A stretch of DNA of 54,106 nt from Methanolobus sp. (GCA_029762595.1 JARVGJ010000016.1:1-54106); one strand, 5' to 3'; positions 1-7,403 are shown, counted from the stretch's first letter. Program-made: numbers and translations. Notes: generated from the letters alone by a model not told the origin.

Positions 1-18
1 AGGAGGAGGGTGCAAACA

Positions 19-123
19 ATGGAAGAAATGACATCAAAGGAACGGTTCATAAATGCTCTTGAAATGAAAGAGGTAGATATTCTCTGGAAGTCAATGGTAT
101 CTTTTTTTGAACAGGGGGAGTAA
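19..123 (+). pseudogene. N-terminal remnant of a UroD/MtaA-family methyltransferase (34 codons)
   Basis: A 34-codon reading frame opens at an ATG preceded by a very strong Shine-Dalgarno (AGGAGGAGGG, positions 1-10) and stops at TAA one base before the ramA start codon. Its first half (EEMTSKERFINALEMKEVD) looks like the N-terminus of the uroporphyrinogen decarboxylase/methylcobamide:CoM methyltransferase family, and resembles the start of the complete family member at 9661 (DEMTPMERVLTSLDHEEPD). The similarity ends after about 22 codons. I infer a deletion remnant, possibly now acting as a translated leader coupled to ramA. The alternative, a genuine small protein, cannot be excluded. Confidence 0.5.
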
Positions 124-124
124 A

Positions 125-1744
125 ATGTACGGAATAGCATTAGATATGGGAACAAGTGGTTTCAGGGCTCAATTGATCGATTTAAAAACAAAAGAAGTTG
201 TTAAGACCTCAATGACAATGAAACATCCGTTGCCAGGTGGGAACGTAACCGATCATCTTGATTTTGCTATATCAATTGGAGAGGATGTGGCACACAGTAT
301 CATCATAGCTGCTGTCGAGGAAATAATAAGGGGATTTGATGTGGATCCGTCGCAGATATTAAAGATGGCTGTCTGTGGTAACCCGATACAACTTTCGCTT
401 TTCCAGAATACGGAGATACGCGATTTGGCCTATATAGGCAAAAACATGCAGAAAAGGCTGGGCATTGATAATGTACAACGCGATGCCCGGATATTCCAGG
501 CTGCGGATATATTTCATGGAACTTTAAAGCTTGCGAATTGTTTGATAATCATTCCGCCTGCAATTGAACATGAGATTGGTGCTGACGCTCTTGCCATGAT
601 GGTGGAGACGGATTTCCTAAAACAGGAAGAACCAACTCTTGTAACAGACTACGGAACGAACGCTGAGATGGCCATTAAGGTAGGCAACAGGATCATCACA
701 GGAAGTGCTGCAGCCGGACCTGCTATAGAAGGGCAGGGTATCAGTTGTGGTATGCTTGCAGCTCCGGGAGCGATCACAGATGTTAATCTGGAAAATGGTT
801 TCTGGAGAATATCTGTACTGGATGGGAACATGCAAACCGTAAAAGGACATTTGATAGACCCGATAACCGGAAAGATAATTGAAGGATCTGATATAGTACC
901 GTATGGTATCACAGGAACTGGTCTTGTCTCCATACTGTCCCTTGCAATCGAAACAGGGCTAATGACCCGCCTGCCTAAACTAAAGTACGGGAAGATTGAA
1001 CTTGGTGATGGTATCAAGGTATCAGAAAAGGATATAATAGAGGCTGGCAAAGCTATAGGTGCCATAAGGGCTTCTCAGTTGACCCTGATACACGAATCAG
1101 GGATCGCCTATGAAGACCTTAAAACAATGTATATGAGTGGTGCTTCCGGAACCTATGTTGATCCTCTCAAAGCAAGAAAAATAGGGTCATGTCCGGATTT
1201 TACAAAGAAAATAGTGCAATTTGGGAACACATCCCTGTCTCTTGCAAGGAATATAGTTATTGAAAAAGTAAAGCTTGATACGTTGATCGAATTAGCAGGC
1301 CATATAAAGGCCGATCATCTTATGATGGCAACAAGTGATACATTCAAGAAGCTTTATGCATGTGAACTGGGATACTGGACAGAAGGTATGTCCATGGAGA
1401 TGTACCATAAACTTTTAAAGATGTCTAAATTGCCTGAGCTACCAACTTCGATCGAAGACCCGGTAATTGAGAAAAGGATTCGGAAAGATCTAAGTGAAAA
1501 CAGTACAGGGCGAGTTGAAGTGATAGAGAACGTAGGAGTTACTCTTGAAGAACTTGCAGTTGGATGTGTAATGTGTCACAGATGTGAAAAAGAATGTCCT
1601 GAACAAGCAATATTCATAAAAGAAGCTGATAATCATTTTGCAGAGTACGATACTCTGAAATGTCTGGGGACGGCGTGCAAAAGATGTGTGAGTGTGTGTC
1701 CGGTACATGCAATTGACTTCCAGGAAATAAAGATCATGGACTAA
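125..1744 (+). CDS. ramA: RamA-type corrinoid protein reductive activase (methylamine methyltransferase activation)
   Basis: RamA family: ATP-dependent iron-sulfur protein that reduces the Co(II) corrinoid of methylamine methyltransferase systems back to Co(I), allowing methylamine-dependent methanogenesis. The protein has 539 residues, the family's usual size. The N-terminus carries an ASKHA-like DMGTSG phosphate loop (about residues 8-13). The C-terminus holds two Fe-S motifs, Cys481/484/487/491 (CxxCxxCxxxC) and Cys513/518/521/525, where the first spacing is four residues instead of two. I chose the ATG at 125 over an in-frame TTG at 107 because GGGGGAG lies just upstream at 114-120. The start abuts the stop of the 34-codon remnant. 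Its presence implies methylamine use and probably pyrrolysine coding elsewhere in the genome. Confidence 0.93.
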   Translation: MYGIALDMGTSGFRAQLIDLKTKEVVKTSMTMKHPLPGGNVTDHLDFAISIGEDVAHSIIIAAVEEIIRGFDVDPSQILKMAVCGNPIQLSLFQNTEIRDLAYIGKNMQKRLGIDNVQRDARIFQAADIFHGTLKLANCLIIIPPAIEHEIGADALAMMVETDFLKQEEPTLVTDYGTNAEMAIKVGNRIITGSAAAGPAIEGQGISCGMLAAPGAITDVNLENGFWRISVLDGNMQTVKGHLIDPITGKIIEGSDIVPYGITGTGLVSILSLAIETGLMTRLPKLKYGKIELGDGIKVSEKDIIEAGKAIGAIRASQLTLIHESGIAYEDLKTMYMSGASGTYVDPLKARKIGSCPDFTKKIVQFGNTSLSLARNIVIEKVKLDTLIELAGHIKADHLMMATSDTFKKLYACELGYWTEGMSMEMYHKLLKMSKLPELPTSIEDPVIEKRIRKDLSENSTGRVEVIENVGVTLEELAVGCVMCHRCEKECPEQAIFIKEADNHFAEYDTLKCLGTACKRCVSVCPVHAIDFQEIKIMD

Positions 1745-1862
1745 TGACCTTTATTTCTACCTTATTGCTTGAATAGTTGCGAATAACAACAAGTTGGTTT
1801 TTCTGTAGAGCAGGATTGTCATAAAAATGATCACTCTAACAGTCTATCAATAAAAAACGTGG

Positions 1863-1950
1863 CGGGCATGGCGCGAATCGAACACACGTCGATGGTTATT
1901 TCCACATAACGTACCGGAAACCATCAGGATATCCCCTACCCTACATGCCC
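1863..1950 (-). tRNA. tRNA-Arg(CCG) with a 16-nt intron at position 37/38
   Basis: On the minus strand a 7-bp acceptor stem (GGGCATG/CATGCCC) encloses a D arm (loop AGGGGATA), an anticodon stem ATGGT/ACCAT and a T arm (GTGTG, TTCGATT, CGCGC). Removing 1898-1913 gives the anticodon loop TTCCGGA, anticodon CCG. The intron junctions form an archaeal bulge-helix-bulge: a 4-bp TTCC/GGAA helix flanked by 3-nt bulges GGT and ATA, so splicing falls at the canonical 37/38 site. The discriminator is G, CCA is encoded (1860-1862), and a T-run (complement of 1852-1857) follows as terminator. Confidence 0.88.
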
Positions 1951-2120
1951 TTTGGGATGAAAGGTAAAACGCAGGAAAGATGTTAAATCTTTCCATAATC
2001 AAACTTTAACTTATTTATTTTATTTTTGAGTTCGGTGGAAGACAAGAACAGGTTTTTTCTATTCCGGACCTTTATGTTCTCATGTTCTCTCAGTATGCGT
2101 GCCATTATGGGACGTGCGAA

Positions 2121-2132
2121 ATATTTAAATAG
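2121..2132 (+). promoter_or_regulatory. TATA box for tRNA-Cys
   Basis: ATATTTAAATAG matches the archaeal box A. It predicts transcription starting about 25 nt downstream, near 2151-2153, roughly 23 nt before the mature 5' end of tRNA-Cys. Two copies of the regional palindrome lie directly downstream. Confidence 0.65.
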
Positions 2133-2168
2133 CACAATTGTGTATTATGGCTATTCACAATTGTGAAT
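2133..2168 (+). promoter_or_regulatory. Tandem palindromic operators upstream of tRNA-Cys
   Basis: The first site, CACAATTGTG (2133-2142), abuts the TATA box. The second, ATTCACAATTGTGAAT (2153-2168), is a perfect 16-bp palindrome covering the expected start of transcription. The centres are 23 bp apart, about two helical turns. The same sequence recurs at 5034-5049, 5119-5134, 5140-5155 and 8825-8840. A DNA-binding repressor here would block initiation. The cognate factor is inferred to be the HTH protein at 4671-4982. Confidence 0.7.
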
Positions 2169-2175
2169 GCATGTT

Positions 2176-2247
2176 GCCAGGGTGGCGGAGTGGCTACGCA
2201 ATCGCCTGCAGAGCGATTCCATCCCGGTTCGAATCCGGGCCCTGGCT
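2176..2247 (+). tRNA. tRNA-Cys(GCA)
   Basis: Full cloverleaf: acceptor GCCAGGG/CCCTGGC, anticodon stem ATCGC/GCGAT with loop CTGCAGA (anticodon GCA), T arm CCCGG TTCGAAT CCGGG, discriminator T. CCA is not encoded. In this organism the tRNA is expected to be charged with O-phosphoserine and converted to Cys-tRNA by SepCysS, whose gene lies 3 kb away under the same type of operator. Confidence 0.95.
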
Positions 2248-2264
2248 TGAGGTCTTACACCTCA
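2248..2264 (+). terminator. Hairpin just after tRNA-Cys
   Basis: TGAGGT and ACCTCA form a 6-bp stem with loop CTTAC immediately downstream of tRNA-Cys. It could be a terminator or a processing signal. No clear TATA box lies between it and the next gene, so partial read-through into the MoaD-like gene is possible. Confidence 0.4.
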
Positions 2265-2375
2265 TATCTTAGCTGTGCAGGGGTCTTCAATGGCTCCTGC
2301 TGAAAAACGTAATGTGGCAAAGGTAGGTTCCAGTTTAACTTATTGCTCTGTTTTTTACGCATCGCAGGTAGTACC

Positions 2376-2570
2376 ATGAAAGTAAAATTGCCATCAGGCA
2401 AAACCGAGGAAATGAAATCAGGCCGGCTTACGGTAGAGGAGCTGTTACTGATGCTGGGTATCAGCCAGGCAGAGGTGCTCGTCTCAAAGGATGGCCGCAT
2501 AATTCCTGAGGACACAGTACTGAAGGATGATGATGACATCCGAATAGTGCAGGTAGTGTTCGGTGGCTGA
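2376..2570 (+). CDS. MoaD/ThiS-like ubiquitin-fold sulfur carrier
   Basis: A 64-residue protein ending in Gly-Gly (VVQVVFGG), the signature of MoaD, ThiS and archaeal SAMP proteins, whose C-terminal glycine is adenylated by an E1-like enzyme and becomes a thiocarboxylate or a protein conjugate. A longer reading frame begins at 2343, but the ATG at 2376 has AGGT 6 nt upstream and starts at the beta-grasp fold (MKVKLPSGK). Likely partners in the window are the E1-like enzyme at 6659, MoaE at 7404 and the cysteine desulfurase at 3426. Whether it serves molybdopterin, thiamine or tRNA thiolation cannot be told from sequence. Confidence 0.82.
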   Translation: MKVKLPSGKTEEMKSGRLTVEELLLMLGISQAEVLVSKDGRIIPEDTVLKDDDDIRIVQVVFGG

Positions 2571-2609
2571 GCTACTTCCTTGTTCCCAGATTTATTATTG
2601 AAAGGCTTC

Positions 2610-3425
2610 TTACCCTCTCCCTTTTTCTACTTCTCCGTGCTCTTCACCGACAAGGGACCCTGAAACTGATAAAGGGATGTCCTTTATCCTGTATCCTCCT
2701 GAATACACATTCATTTTTTTGCTTCGTACAAAACCGACGATTGCTAGACCGCAAGCCTTTGCAATGTCGATTGCCAGCGTGGTACTTGCTCCTCTTGAGA
2801 TTATCACGGGGATGTTTGCTGCCAGGCACTTGCGCACCATTTCAGATGATATCCTGCCTGAGCAGATCACGTAGGTGGCAGACAGGTCAATCGCATTTTC
2901 AAGAGCATAGCCTATTATCTTGTCCAGCGCGTTATGTCTGCCTATATCCTCCACCACTTTAACCCTCCCTTTTGTGTCATACAGGCCCAGCACATGGATC
3001 CCGCCGGTAAGTACGTGCAATTGTGAATCCAGGGATTCTTTCACTGATCTGGTCACTGTCTCTGTGTCAAGGATCAAACCAGAATCTATCCGGGGAAGTT
3101 TTGCAATATCAAGGTATGAAATAGTGCCGCCACATCCACTAAGGACCGTTTTCTTTGACGTGAGTATCCTGAAGGGATTCTTTGTCAGCACACCGGCATT
3201 GCTTCCTTCTATCTTTATGGATTCTATCTCATCCTTATCTTTAATGATACCTTCAGTGAAAAGAAAACCAATGATGAATTCCCTGAGCATATCCGGACTT
3301 ATCATTGCAGTAAGTGCATGCCTGCCGTTAACAGTCACAGCAAGTGGCATTTCCTCTATCACCGGATGTTTTTGCAGTGCAAAGGAGTCGTTATCCCCTT
3401 TAATACAGTCCATTTCCCTGTACAT
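2610..3425 (-). CDS. fdhD: FdhD sulfurtransferase for molybdenum/tungsten enzymes
   Basis: FdhD family, 271 residues. It transfers sulfur from a cysteine desulfurase to the Mo/W-bis-pyranopterin cofactor of formate-dehydrogenase-type enzymes; in methanogens the likely client is formylmethanofuran dehydrogenase or a formate dehydrogenase. Conserved stretches are visible: GGIHVLGLYD, EDIGRHNALDK, CSGRISSEMV and SRGAST. The loop that carries CxxC in E. coli is GCGG here, leaving one cysteine (Cys98). The ATG directly follows the UAG stop of the upstream cysteine desulfurase gene with no gap and in the same frame; an AAGGAG sits 7 nt before the start. The adjacent desulfurase is the expected sulfur donor. 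Confidence 0.92.
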   Translation of the reverse strand: MYREMDCIKGDNDSFALQKHPVIEEMPLAVTVNGRHALTAMISPDMLREFIIGFLFTEGIIKDKDEIESIKIEGSNAGVLTKNPFRILTSKKTVLSGCGGTISYLDIAKLPRIDSGLILDTETVTRSVKESLDSQLHVLTGGIHVLGLYDTKGRVKVVEDIGRHNALDKIIGYALENAIDLSATYVICSGRISSEMVRKCLAANIPVIISRGASTTLAIDIAKACGLAIVGFVRSKKMNVYSGGYRIKDIPLSVSGSLVGEEHGEVEKGRG

Positions 3426-4619
3426 CTAGAGTCTCCTTGTCATTTCTCTCAGTGTTTCTATAAGCATGTCAACTTCTTCTTCTGTGTTGTAAAGGTAGAG
3501 GCTTGCCCGTACAGTGCCATGATCCAGTTTCAGGTGTTCCATTAGTGGCTGGCAGCAATGCTCGCCTGACCTGACCATGATCGCTGCTCCCTCGTCAATT
3601 ATGTGTGCCACTTCATGAGGGTGCATCCCTTCAACGTTGAAGGATATGACACCTATCCTATCACACCGGTCTTTGGGTCCGTAAACGTTCACTCCTCTGA
3701 TATTCTCAAGTCCTTGCAGCATTTTTTTTGTCAGGTATGCTTCATGTTTTTTTACATGTTTCATGCCAATGTCTTCAAGATACTCCACAGCCCTGCAAAG
3801 CCCTATTGCACCGGAGATATTGGGGGTTCCGGCCTCGTAACGCTGGTAGCTACCTGCTGCTGTGTGGCCATTAACAGAGACCTTTTCGATCATGCCTCCT
3901 CCCAGCAGCAGCGGTCGAAGTTCCTCCTCTTTCATCCAGAGGATACCTGTTCCGGTGGGACCGAGCATCTTATGTCCGGAAAAACATATGTAATCACAAT
4001 CCAGCTTTTTGACATCAACGGGCATATGTGGTATCGACTGTGCACCGTCAAGCAGTAGCTTTGCTCCGTTGTCATGGCACAGGCCAGCTATTTCTTTGAT
4101 CGTCCCTGCAGGTAGCAGGTTGCCAAGCACGTTTGAAGCATGTGTGATGGCAACTATCTTTGTATTATCGTTGATTGCAACTTCAAATTCTCCCATATCC
4201 AATGAACCTTCCAAGTCTGTCGTTATTACAGAAACATCCACTCCCTTTGTGCGCATGCGCATCCAGGGGAGCAGGTTTGAATGGTGTTCAAGGATAGTGG
4301 TAACCACATTGTCACCTTTATTCCAGTGAGTGCCACAGGCCACCATGTTGATAGCTTCGGTACAGTTCCTGGTCAGGACCGCTGTTCCCTTTTCTCCTCC
4401 GATGAACTCTGCTATTCTTTGGTGTGCATACCAGTATTTCTGTGTGGCTATGCTTGTAAGCCTGTGCACTCCTCTTCCAACGTTAGCACGGTAATGTCGT
4501 TCAAATTCATTTGTGGAGCAGATCACCTGTTCAGGAGAAAGACTGGTTGCGGCATTATCCATGTAGGAGAGGTCTTCAAGGATTGTAAAATCCTTTCTTA
4601 TCTGCTTTACGTTAAGCAT
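3426..4619 (-). CDS. SufS/Csd-type cysteine desulfurase
   Basis: PLP-dependent enzyme of 397 residues that converts cysteine to alanine and an enzyme-bound persulfide. The PLP lysine is Lys217 (CFSGHKMLGPTG), the PLP-contacting DGAQSIPH region lies near 191-198, and the persulfide cysteine is Cys355 in SGEHCCQPLM, the class II (SufS) arrangement. It is the middle gene of a regulator-csd-fdhD operon, 51 nt after the HTH gene. It stops at UAG immediately before and in frame with fdhD. Expression is probably controlled by the operator at 5034-5049. It may feed FdhD, the MoaD-like carrier and Fe-S assembly. Confidence 0.93.
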   Translation of the reverse strand: MLNVKQIRKDFTILEDLSYMDNAATSLSPEQVICSTNEFERHYRANVGRGVHRLTSIATQKYWYAHQRIAEFIGGEKGTAVLTRNCTEAINMVACGTHWNKGDNVVTTILEHHSNLLPWMRMRTKGVDVSVITTDLEGSLDMGEFEVAINDNTKIVAITHASNVLGNLLPAGTIKEIAGLCHDNGAKLLLDGAQSIPHMPVDVKKLDCDYICFSGHKMLGPTGTGILWMKEEELRPLLLGGGMIEKVSVNGHTAAGSYQRYEAGTPNISGAIGLCRAVEYLEDIGMKHVKKHEAYLTKKMLQGLENIRGVNVYGPKDRCDRIGVISFNVEGMHPHEVAHIIDEGAAIMVRSGEHCCQPLMEHLKLDHGTVRASLYLYNTEEEVDMLIETLREMTRRL

Positions 4620-4670
4620 TACAGGGCATCCGGAGATACATCATTTATCACTTTAAAGAGGACCAGGATG

Positions 4671-4982
4671 TCAGCCATCAATACACTGCTGTTCATCAGA
4701 GCGCAGTTGTTTGCATATCCTGCATATCCTTCCGGCAAGATCATCGACATTGTCTGCCTTAATATCTTCTGCAAGGACGCGTATGGACTGCTTAACATCT
4801 TCGTCAAACACTATACGATATCCTCTCTTCTTTGAAAGGTATTGTGAAACAGCAGATGGGGCCATGTCCAGTTCCCGGGCTATTTCCTGCTGCGAGAGCC
4901 CGTAGTTCACAAGCTCTTCTGCAATTGCAGCCCTGATCGCCGGCAGTACGTCCCATACTATCATCTGACAGGGTAGTTTCAT
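4671..4982 (-). CDS. HTH transcriptional regulator with four cysteines (COG2522-like)
   Basis: A 103-residue protein. The N-terminus (PCQMIVWDVLPAIR) and the helix-turn-helix (about residues 28-49, GLSQQEIARELDMAPSAVSQ) resemble the DNA-binding part of archaeal COG2522/ThiR regulators, but no ThiN domain follows. The tail carries Cys87-x2-Cys90-x9-Cys100, and Cys5 lies at the N-terminus: a plausible metal or Fe-S site. It is first in the operon with csd and fdhD and faces sepCysS. The palindrome at 5034-5049 lies in its own promoter, suggesting autoregulation. I infer a sensor of cysteine, sulfide or Fe-S status; the ligand is unknown. Confidence 0.8.
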   Translation of the reverse strand: MKLPCQMIVWDVLPAIRAAIAEELVNYGLSQQEIARELDMAPSAVSQYLSKKRGYRIVFDEDVKQSIRVLAEDIKADNVDDLAGRICRICKQLRSDEQQCIDG

Positions 4983-5033
4983 GATCTTGATTACCTCTTG
5001 TTTTTTGTTTGTTTGTTTTAAAATATGATTTTA

Positions 5034-5049
5034 TCTCACAATTGTGAAT
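5034..5049 (-). promoter_or_regulatory. Palindromic operator in the regulator-csd-fdhD promoter
   Basis: TCACAATTGTGA (5036-5047) extended to GAAT on one side. On the minus strand an A/T box (GATTTTTAA, complement of 5061-5069) lies about 25 nt upstream, so the palindrome centre (5041/5042) coincides with the expected transcription start. This is the geometry of a repressor site and implies autoregulation. Confidence 0.65.
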
Positions 5050-5110
5050 ACGGTCTAATCTTAAAAATCTTTTCTCTATCTTTTATGCTTTATCTCTGTC
5101 TGTACGATAG

Positions 5111-5120
5111 TTTTATATAT
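5111..5120 (+). promoter_or_regulatory. TATA box for sepCysS-moeB-moaE
   Basis: TTTTATATAT lies about 25 nt upstream of an expected start near 5142. It is overlapped at its 3' edge by the first of two palindromes. Confidence 0.6.
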
Positions 5121-5155
5121 TCACAATTGTTAATCCACAATTCACAATCGTGAAT
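5119..5155 (+). promoter_or_regulatory. Tandem palindromic operators upstream of sepCysS
   Basis: ATTCACAATTGTTAAT (5119-5134) and ATTCACAATCGTGAAT (5140-5155) each differ from the perfect palindrome at one base. Centres are 21 bp apart, two helical turns. The first overlaps the end of the TATA box, the second covers the expected transcription start, the same arrangement as at tRNA-Cys. Confidence 0.7.
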
Positions 5156-5251
5156 CAGTCTTGTATACACCTTGGACTCCATGACATAGATGTCATATTC
5201 GATCAGGGCACGTTCCATGAAAGGAAGCACGATGTGGTAAGAGGTATTCCT

Positions 5252-6625
5252 ATGGATATCAGAGTACAGAAAACATTTGAGGCATTATTTGCCCTGGAAG
5301 ACATCCGTGAGATGCTGCGCCAGTCCCTCCCGGGATCCACTGGTTTGGCGGATATGGATGGTTTTAACGGGCAGATACGGCATATAAGGTCAATAATAGA
5401 TGACCTGGAGGCTGGGACCGGTGTTCCTGAGATCAGCAGGATTGGGGGCACACTGGGTATTCGAAGCCGTGAGGAAGAATACATTAACATCCAGCCCATA
5501 CAGGCAGCAGGAAGACTAAGCCCCGAGGCCCGCAAGGCTCTCATTGCATACGGGGACGGATACTCTACCTGTGACAGTTGCCGCAAGCCTTTCAGGCTCG
5601 ATAAGATATCCAAGCCACCGATAGCTGATTTTCACCAGGAGCTTGCAGCCTTCCTCAACATGGATACCGCCCGCGTGGTTCCGGGTGCAAGGAGAGGATT
5701 CCAGGCAGTCACTTCAAGTCTTGTGAAACCCGGGGATCCTGTGCTAGTCTCTTCGCTGGCACATTACACTGAGTTCCTTGCAGTAGAGGCTGCAGGCGGT
5801 GTTGTAAAGGAAGTGCCATTAAATGAGAATAGTATAATTACCGCTGACGCAGTAGCTGAAAAGATAGAGGATGTGATGGTCCAGACAGGGAAAACCCCAA
5901 CTCTGATAATGATCGATCACTTTGATTACCAGCTTGCAAATGAACACGATATATATGGCATCGGCAAAGTTGCACACCAGTATGACATACCCTTCCTTTA
6001 TAATGGAGCCTACACAGTGGGTGTGATGCCGGTTGATGGTAAGCGTATAGGTGCCGATTTTGTTGTTGGCTCTGGTCATAAGAGCATGGCATCTCCTGCT
6101 CCGTCCGGTGTGCTCGCAACCACAGATGAGTGGGCTGATACGGTATTCAGGACCACACAGATGAAGGGTGACCTGACAGGACGCAAATTCGGAATTAAAG
6201 AGGTTCAGATGCTTGGTTGTACTCTCATGGGTTCGACCCTCATGGCAATGATCGCATCTTTCCCTGCTGTGAAGGAGCGCACTCATAAATGGGATGATGA
6301 AGTAAGGAAATCCAATTTCCTCATCGATAAATTACTTGAAATAGAAGGAAGTGCAGTATTATCAGAATATCCCAGAAAGCACGCTCTCTCAAAAGTGGAT
6401 ACCACAGGGAGCTTTGATATTGTAGCCGGGTCACATAAACGGAGAGGTTTCTTCTTCTCTGATGAACTCTCAAAGAAAGGAATTGTCGGGGAATTTGCCG
6501 GGGCAACCCGGGCCTGGAAGTTAAGCACCTACGGTCTTTCATGGGATAAGGTCCGCTATCTTGCTGAATCTCTCCAGGAGATTGCGGAAAAATATGAAAT
6601 AAAGGTCAACATTAATTATCCATGA
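5252..6625 (+). CDS. pscS: SepCysS: O-phosphoseryl-tRNA(Cys):Cys-tRNA synthase
   Basis: PLP enzyme that converts Sep-tRNA(Cys), made by SepRS, into Cys-tRNA(Cys) with a sulfur donor; the main cysteine route in many methanogens. The PLP lysine is Lys277 (GSGHKSMAS). The functional cysteines of the family appear as Cys107 and Cys110 (YSTCDSC) and Cys323 (MLGCTLMG). About 75 residues precede the catalytic fold (YINIQPIQAAGRL) as a helical extension, perhaps related to the SepCysE partner known in other methanogens. The frame is open from GTG 5150, but that codon lies inside the operator; I prefer ATG 5252, which has GAGGT 6 nt upstream. First gene of an operon with moeB and moaE. Confidence 0.93.
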   Translation: MDIRVQKTFEALFALEDIREMLRQSLPGSTGLADMDGFNGQIRHIRSIIDDLEAGTGVPEISRIGGTLGIRSREEEYINIQPIQAAGRLSPEARKALIAYGDGYSTCDSCRKPFRLDKISKPPIADFHQELAAFLNMDTARVVPGARRGFQAVTSSLVKPGDPVLVSSLAHYTEFLAVEAAGGVVKEVPLNENSIITADAVAEKIEDVMVQTGKTPTLIMIDHFDYQLANEHDIYGIGKVAHQYDIPFLYNGAYTVGVMPVDGKRIGADFVVGSGHKSMASPAPSGVLATTDEWADTVFRTTQMKGDLTGRKFGIKEVQMLGCTLMGSTLMAMIASFPAVKERTHKWDDEVRKSNFLIDKLLEIEGSAVLSEYPRKHALSKVDTTGSFDIVAGSHKRRGFFFSDELSKKGIVGEFAGATRAWKLSTYGLSWDKVRYLAESLQEIAEKYEIKVNINYP

Positions 6626-6658
6626 CCTTTATTTTCAATACACGTGGAAAGTGTGATC

Positions 6659-7390
6659 ATGTTGGATAACGCAGAGCTTGAACGGTACAGCAGACAAATT
6701 ATGCTGTTTGGTGAAAAGGGTCAGCAACGCCTCAAGGATGCCAGGGTTTTCATTGCAGGTGCAGGAGGTCTTGGATGTCCTGTTGCACTTTATCTTGCAG
6801 CAGCCGGGGTGGGGCACCTGAGGATCGCAGACCACGACGTTGTGGAGCGGACAAACCTCAATCGCCAGGTACTGCACTGGGAAAATGATATCGGCAGGGA
6901 AAAAGTATTATCAGTTAAGGAAAAGCTTGAGTCTGTAAACCCATGCATAGATGTGCAGACCTTTCACCTGACAATAGACGATTCAAATGCCCGTGAGCTG
7001 ATAGGGGATAGCCGGCTTATAGTCGATGCTATGGATAATTATGCTGTACGCTATCTTCTCAACCGTGTTGCACATGAAAAGGGCATTCCACTGATCCATG
7101 GTGCCATCCGTGGTTTTGACGGACAGGCAATGACTATCATTCCTGGTAAAAGCGCCTGCTTTAACTGTGTCTTCCCAACAGCCCCACCAACGGAGGTTTT
7201 CCCGGTCGTTGGTGTGACTCCTGGCATAATTGCCATGGTGCAGGCAAATGAGGTCATTAAATACCTGCTTGGTCACGGCAAACTTCTGACTGACAGATTA
7301 CTCATATGGAATGGCCTTTGCTCGGAAATGGAATATTTACAGGTTTCAAGAAGGCAGGATTGTCCGGTCTGCGGCAATAAGAACAAATGA
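6659..7390 (+). CDS. moeB: MoeB/ThiF-like E1 adenylyltransferase for sulfur carriers
   Basis: E1-like enzyme of 243 residues that adenylates the C-terminal glycine of a MoaD/ThiS/SAMP carrier. Visible are the ATP-binding GAGGLGCP loop (about residues 36-43), the NLNRQ motif, DAMDNY, and two zinc-binding pairs, CFNC (mid-protein) and CPVC near the C-terminus. The frame is open from a GTG at 6644; I chose ATG 6659, five codons in, where the family N-terminus (LERYSRQI) follows. It starts 33 nt after sepCysS. The likely substrate is the carrier at 2376-2570. Confidence 0.9.
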   Translation: MLDNAELERYSRQIMLFGEKGQQRLKDARVFIAGAGGLGCPVALYLAAAGVGHLRIADHDVVERTNLNRQVLHWENDIGREKVLSVKEKLESVNPCIDVQTFHLTIDDSNARELIGDSRLIVDAMDNYAVRYLLNRVAHEKGIPLIHGAIRGFDGQAMTIIPGKSACFNCVFPTAPPTEVFPVVGVTPGIIAMVQANEVIKYLLGHGKLLTDRLLIWNGLCSEMEYLQVSRRQDCPVCGNKNK

Positions 7391-7403
7391 TGGGAGTATT
7401 CTC

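Noticed and set aside
1863-1950. Possible tRNA-Pyl or degenerate tRNA (long anticodon stem, short variable loop, discriminator G)
   Set aside because: After removing the 16-nt bulge-helix-bulge intron and shifting the D arm by one base, every position fits an ordinary tRNA-Arg(CCG); there is no CTA anticodon.
3015-3028. A further palindrome-like sequence, GCAATTGTGAAT
   Set aside because: It lies inside the fdhD coding region, matches only one arm well, and has no promoter geometry around it.
4619-4807. A 62-codon frame overlapping the end of the HTH regulator gene
   Set aside because: It lies in a different frame within the regulator's coding sequence and tail, with no similarity or good start.
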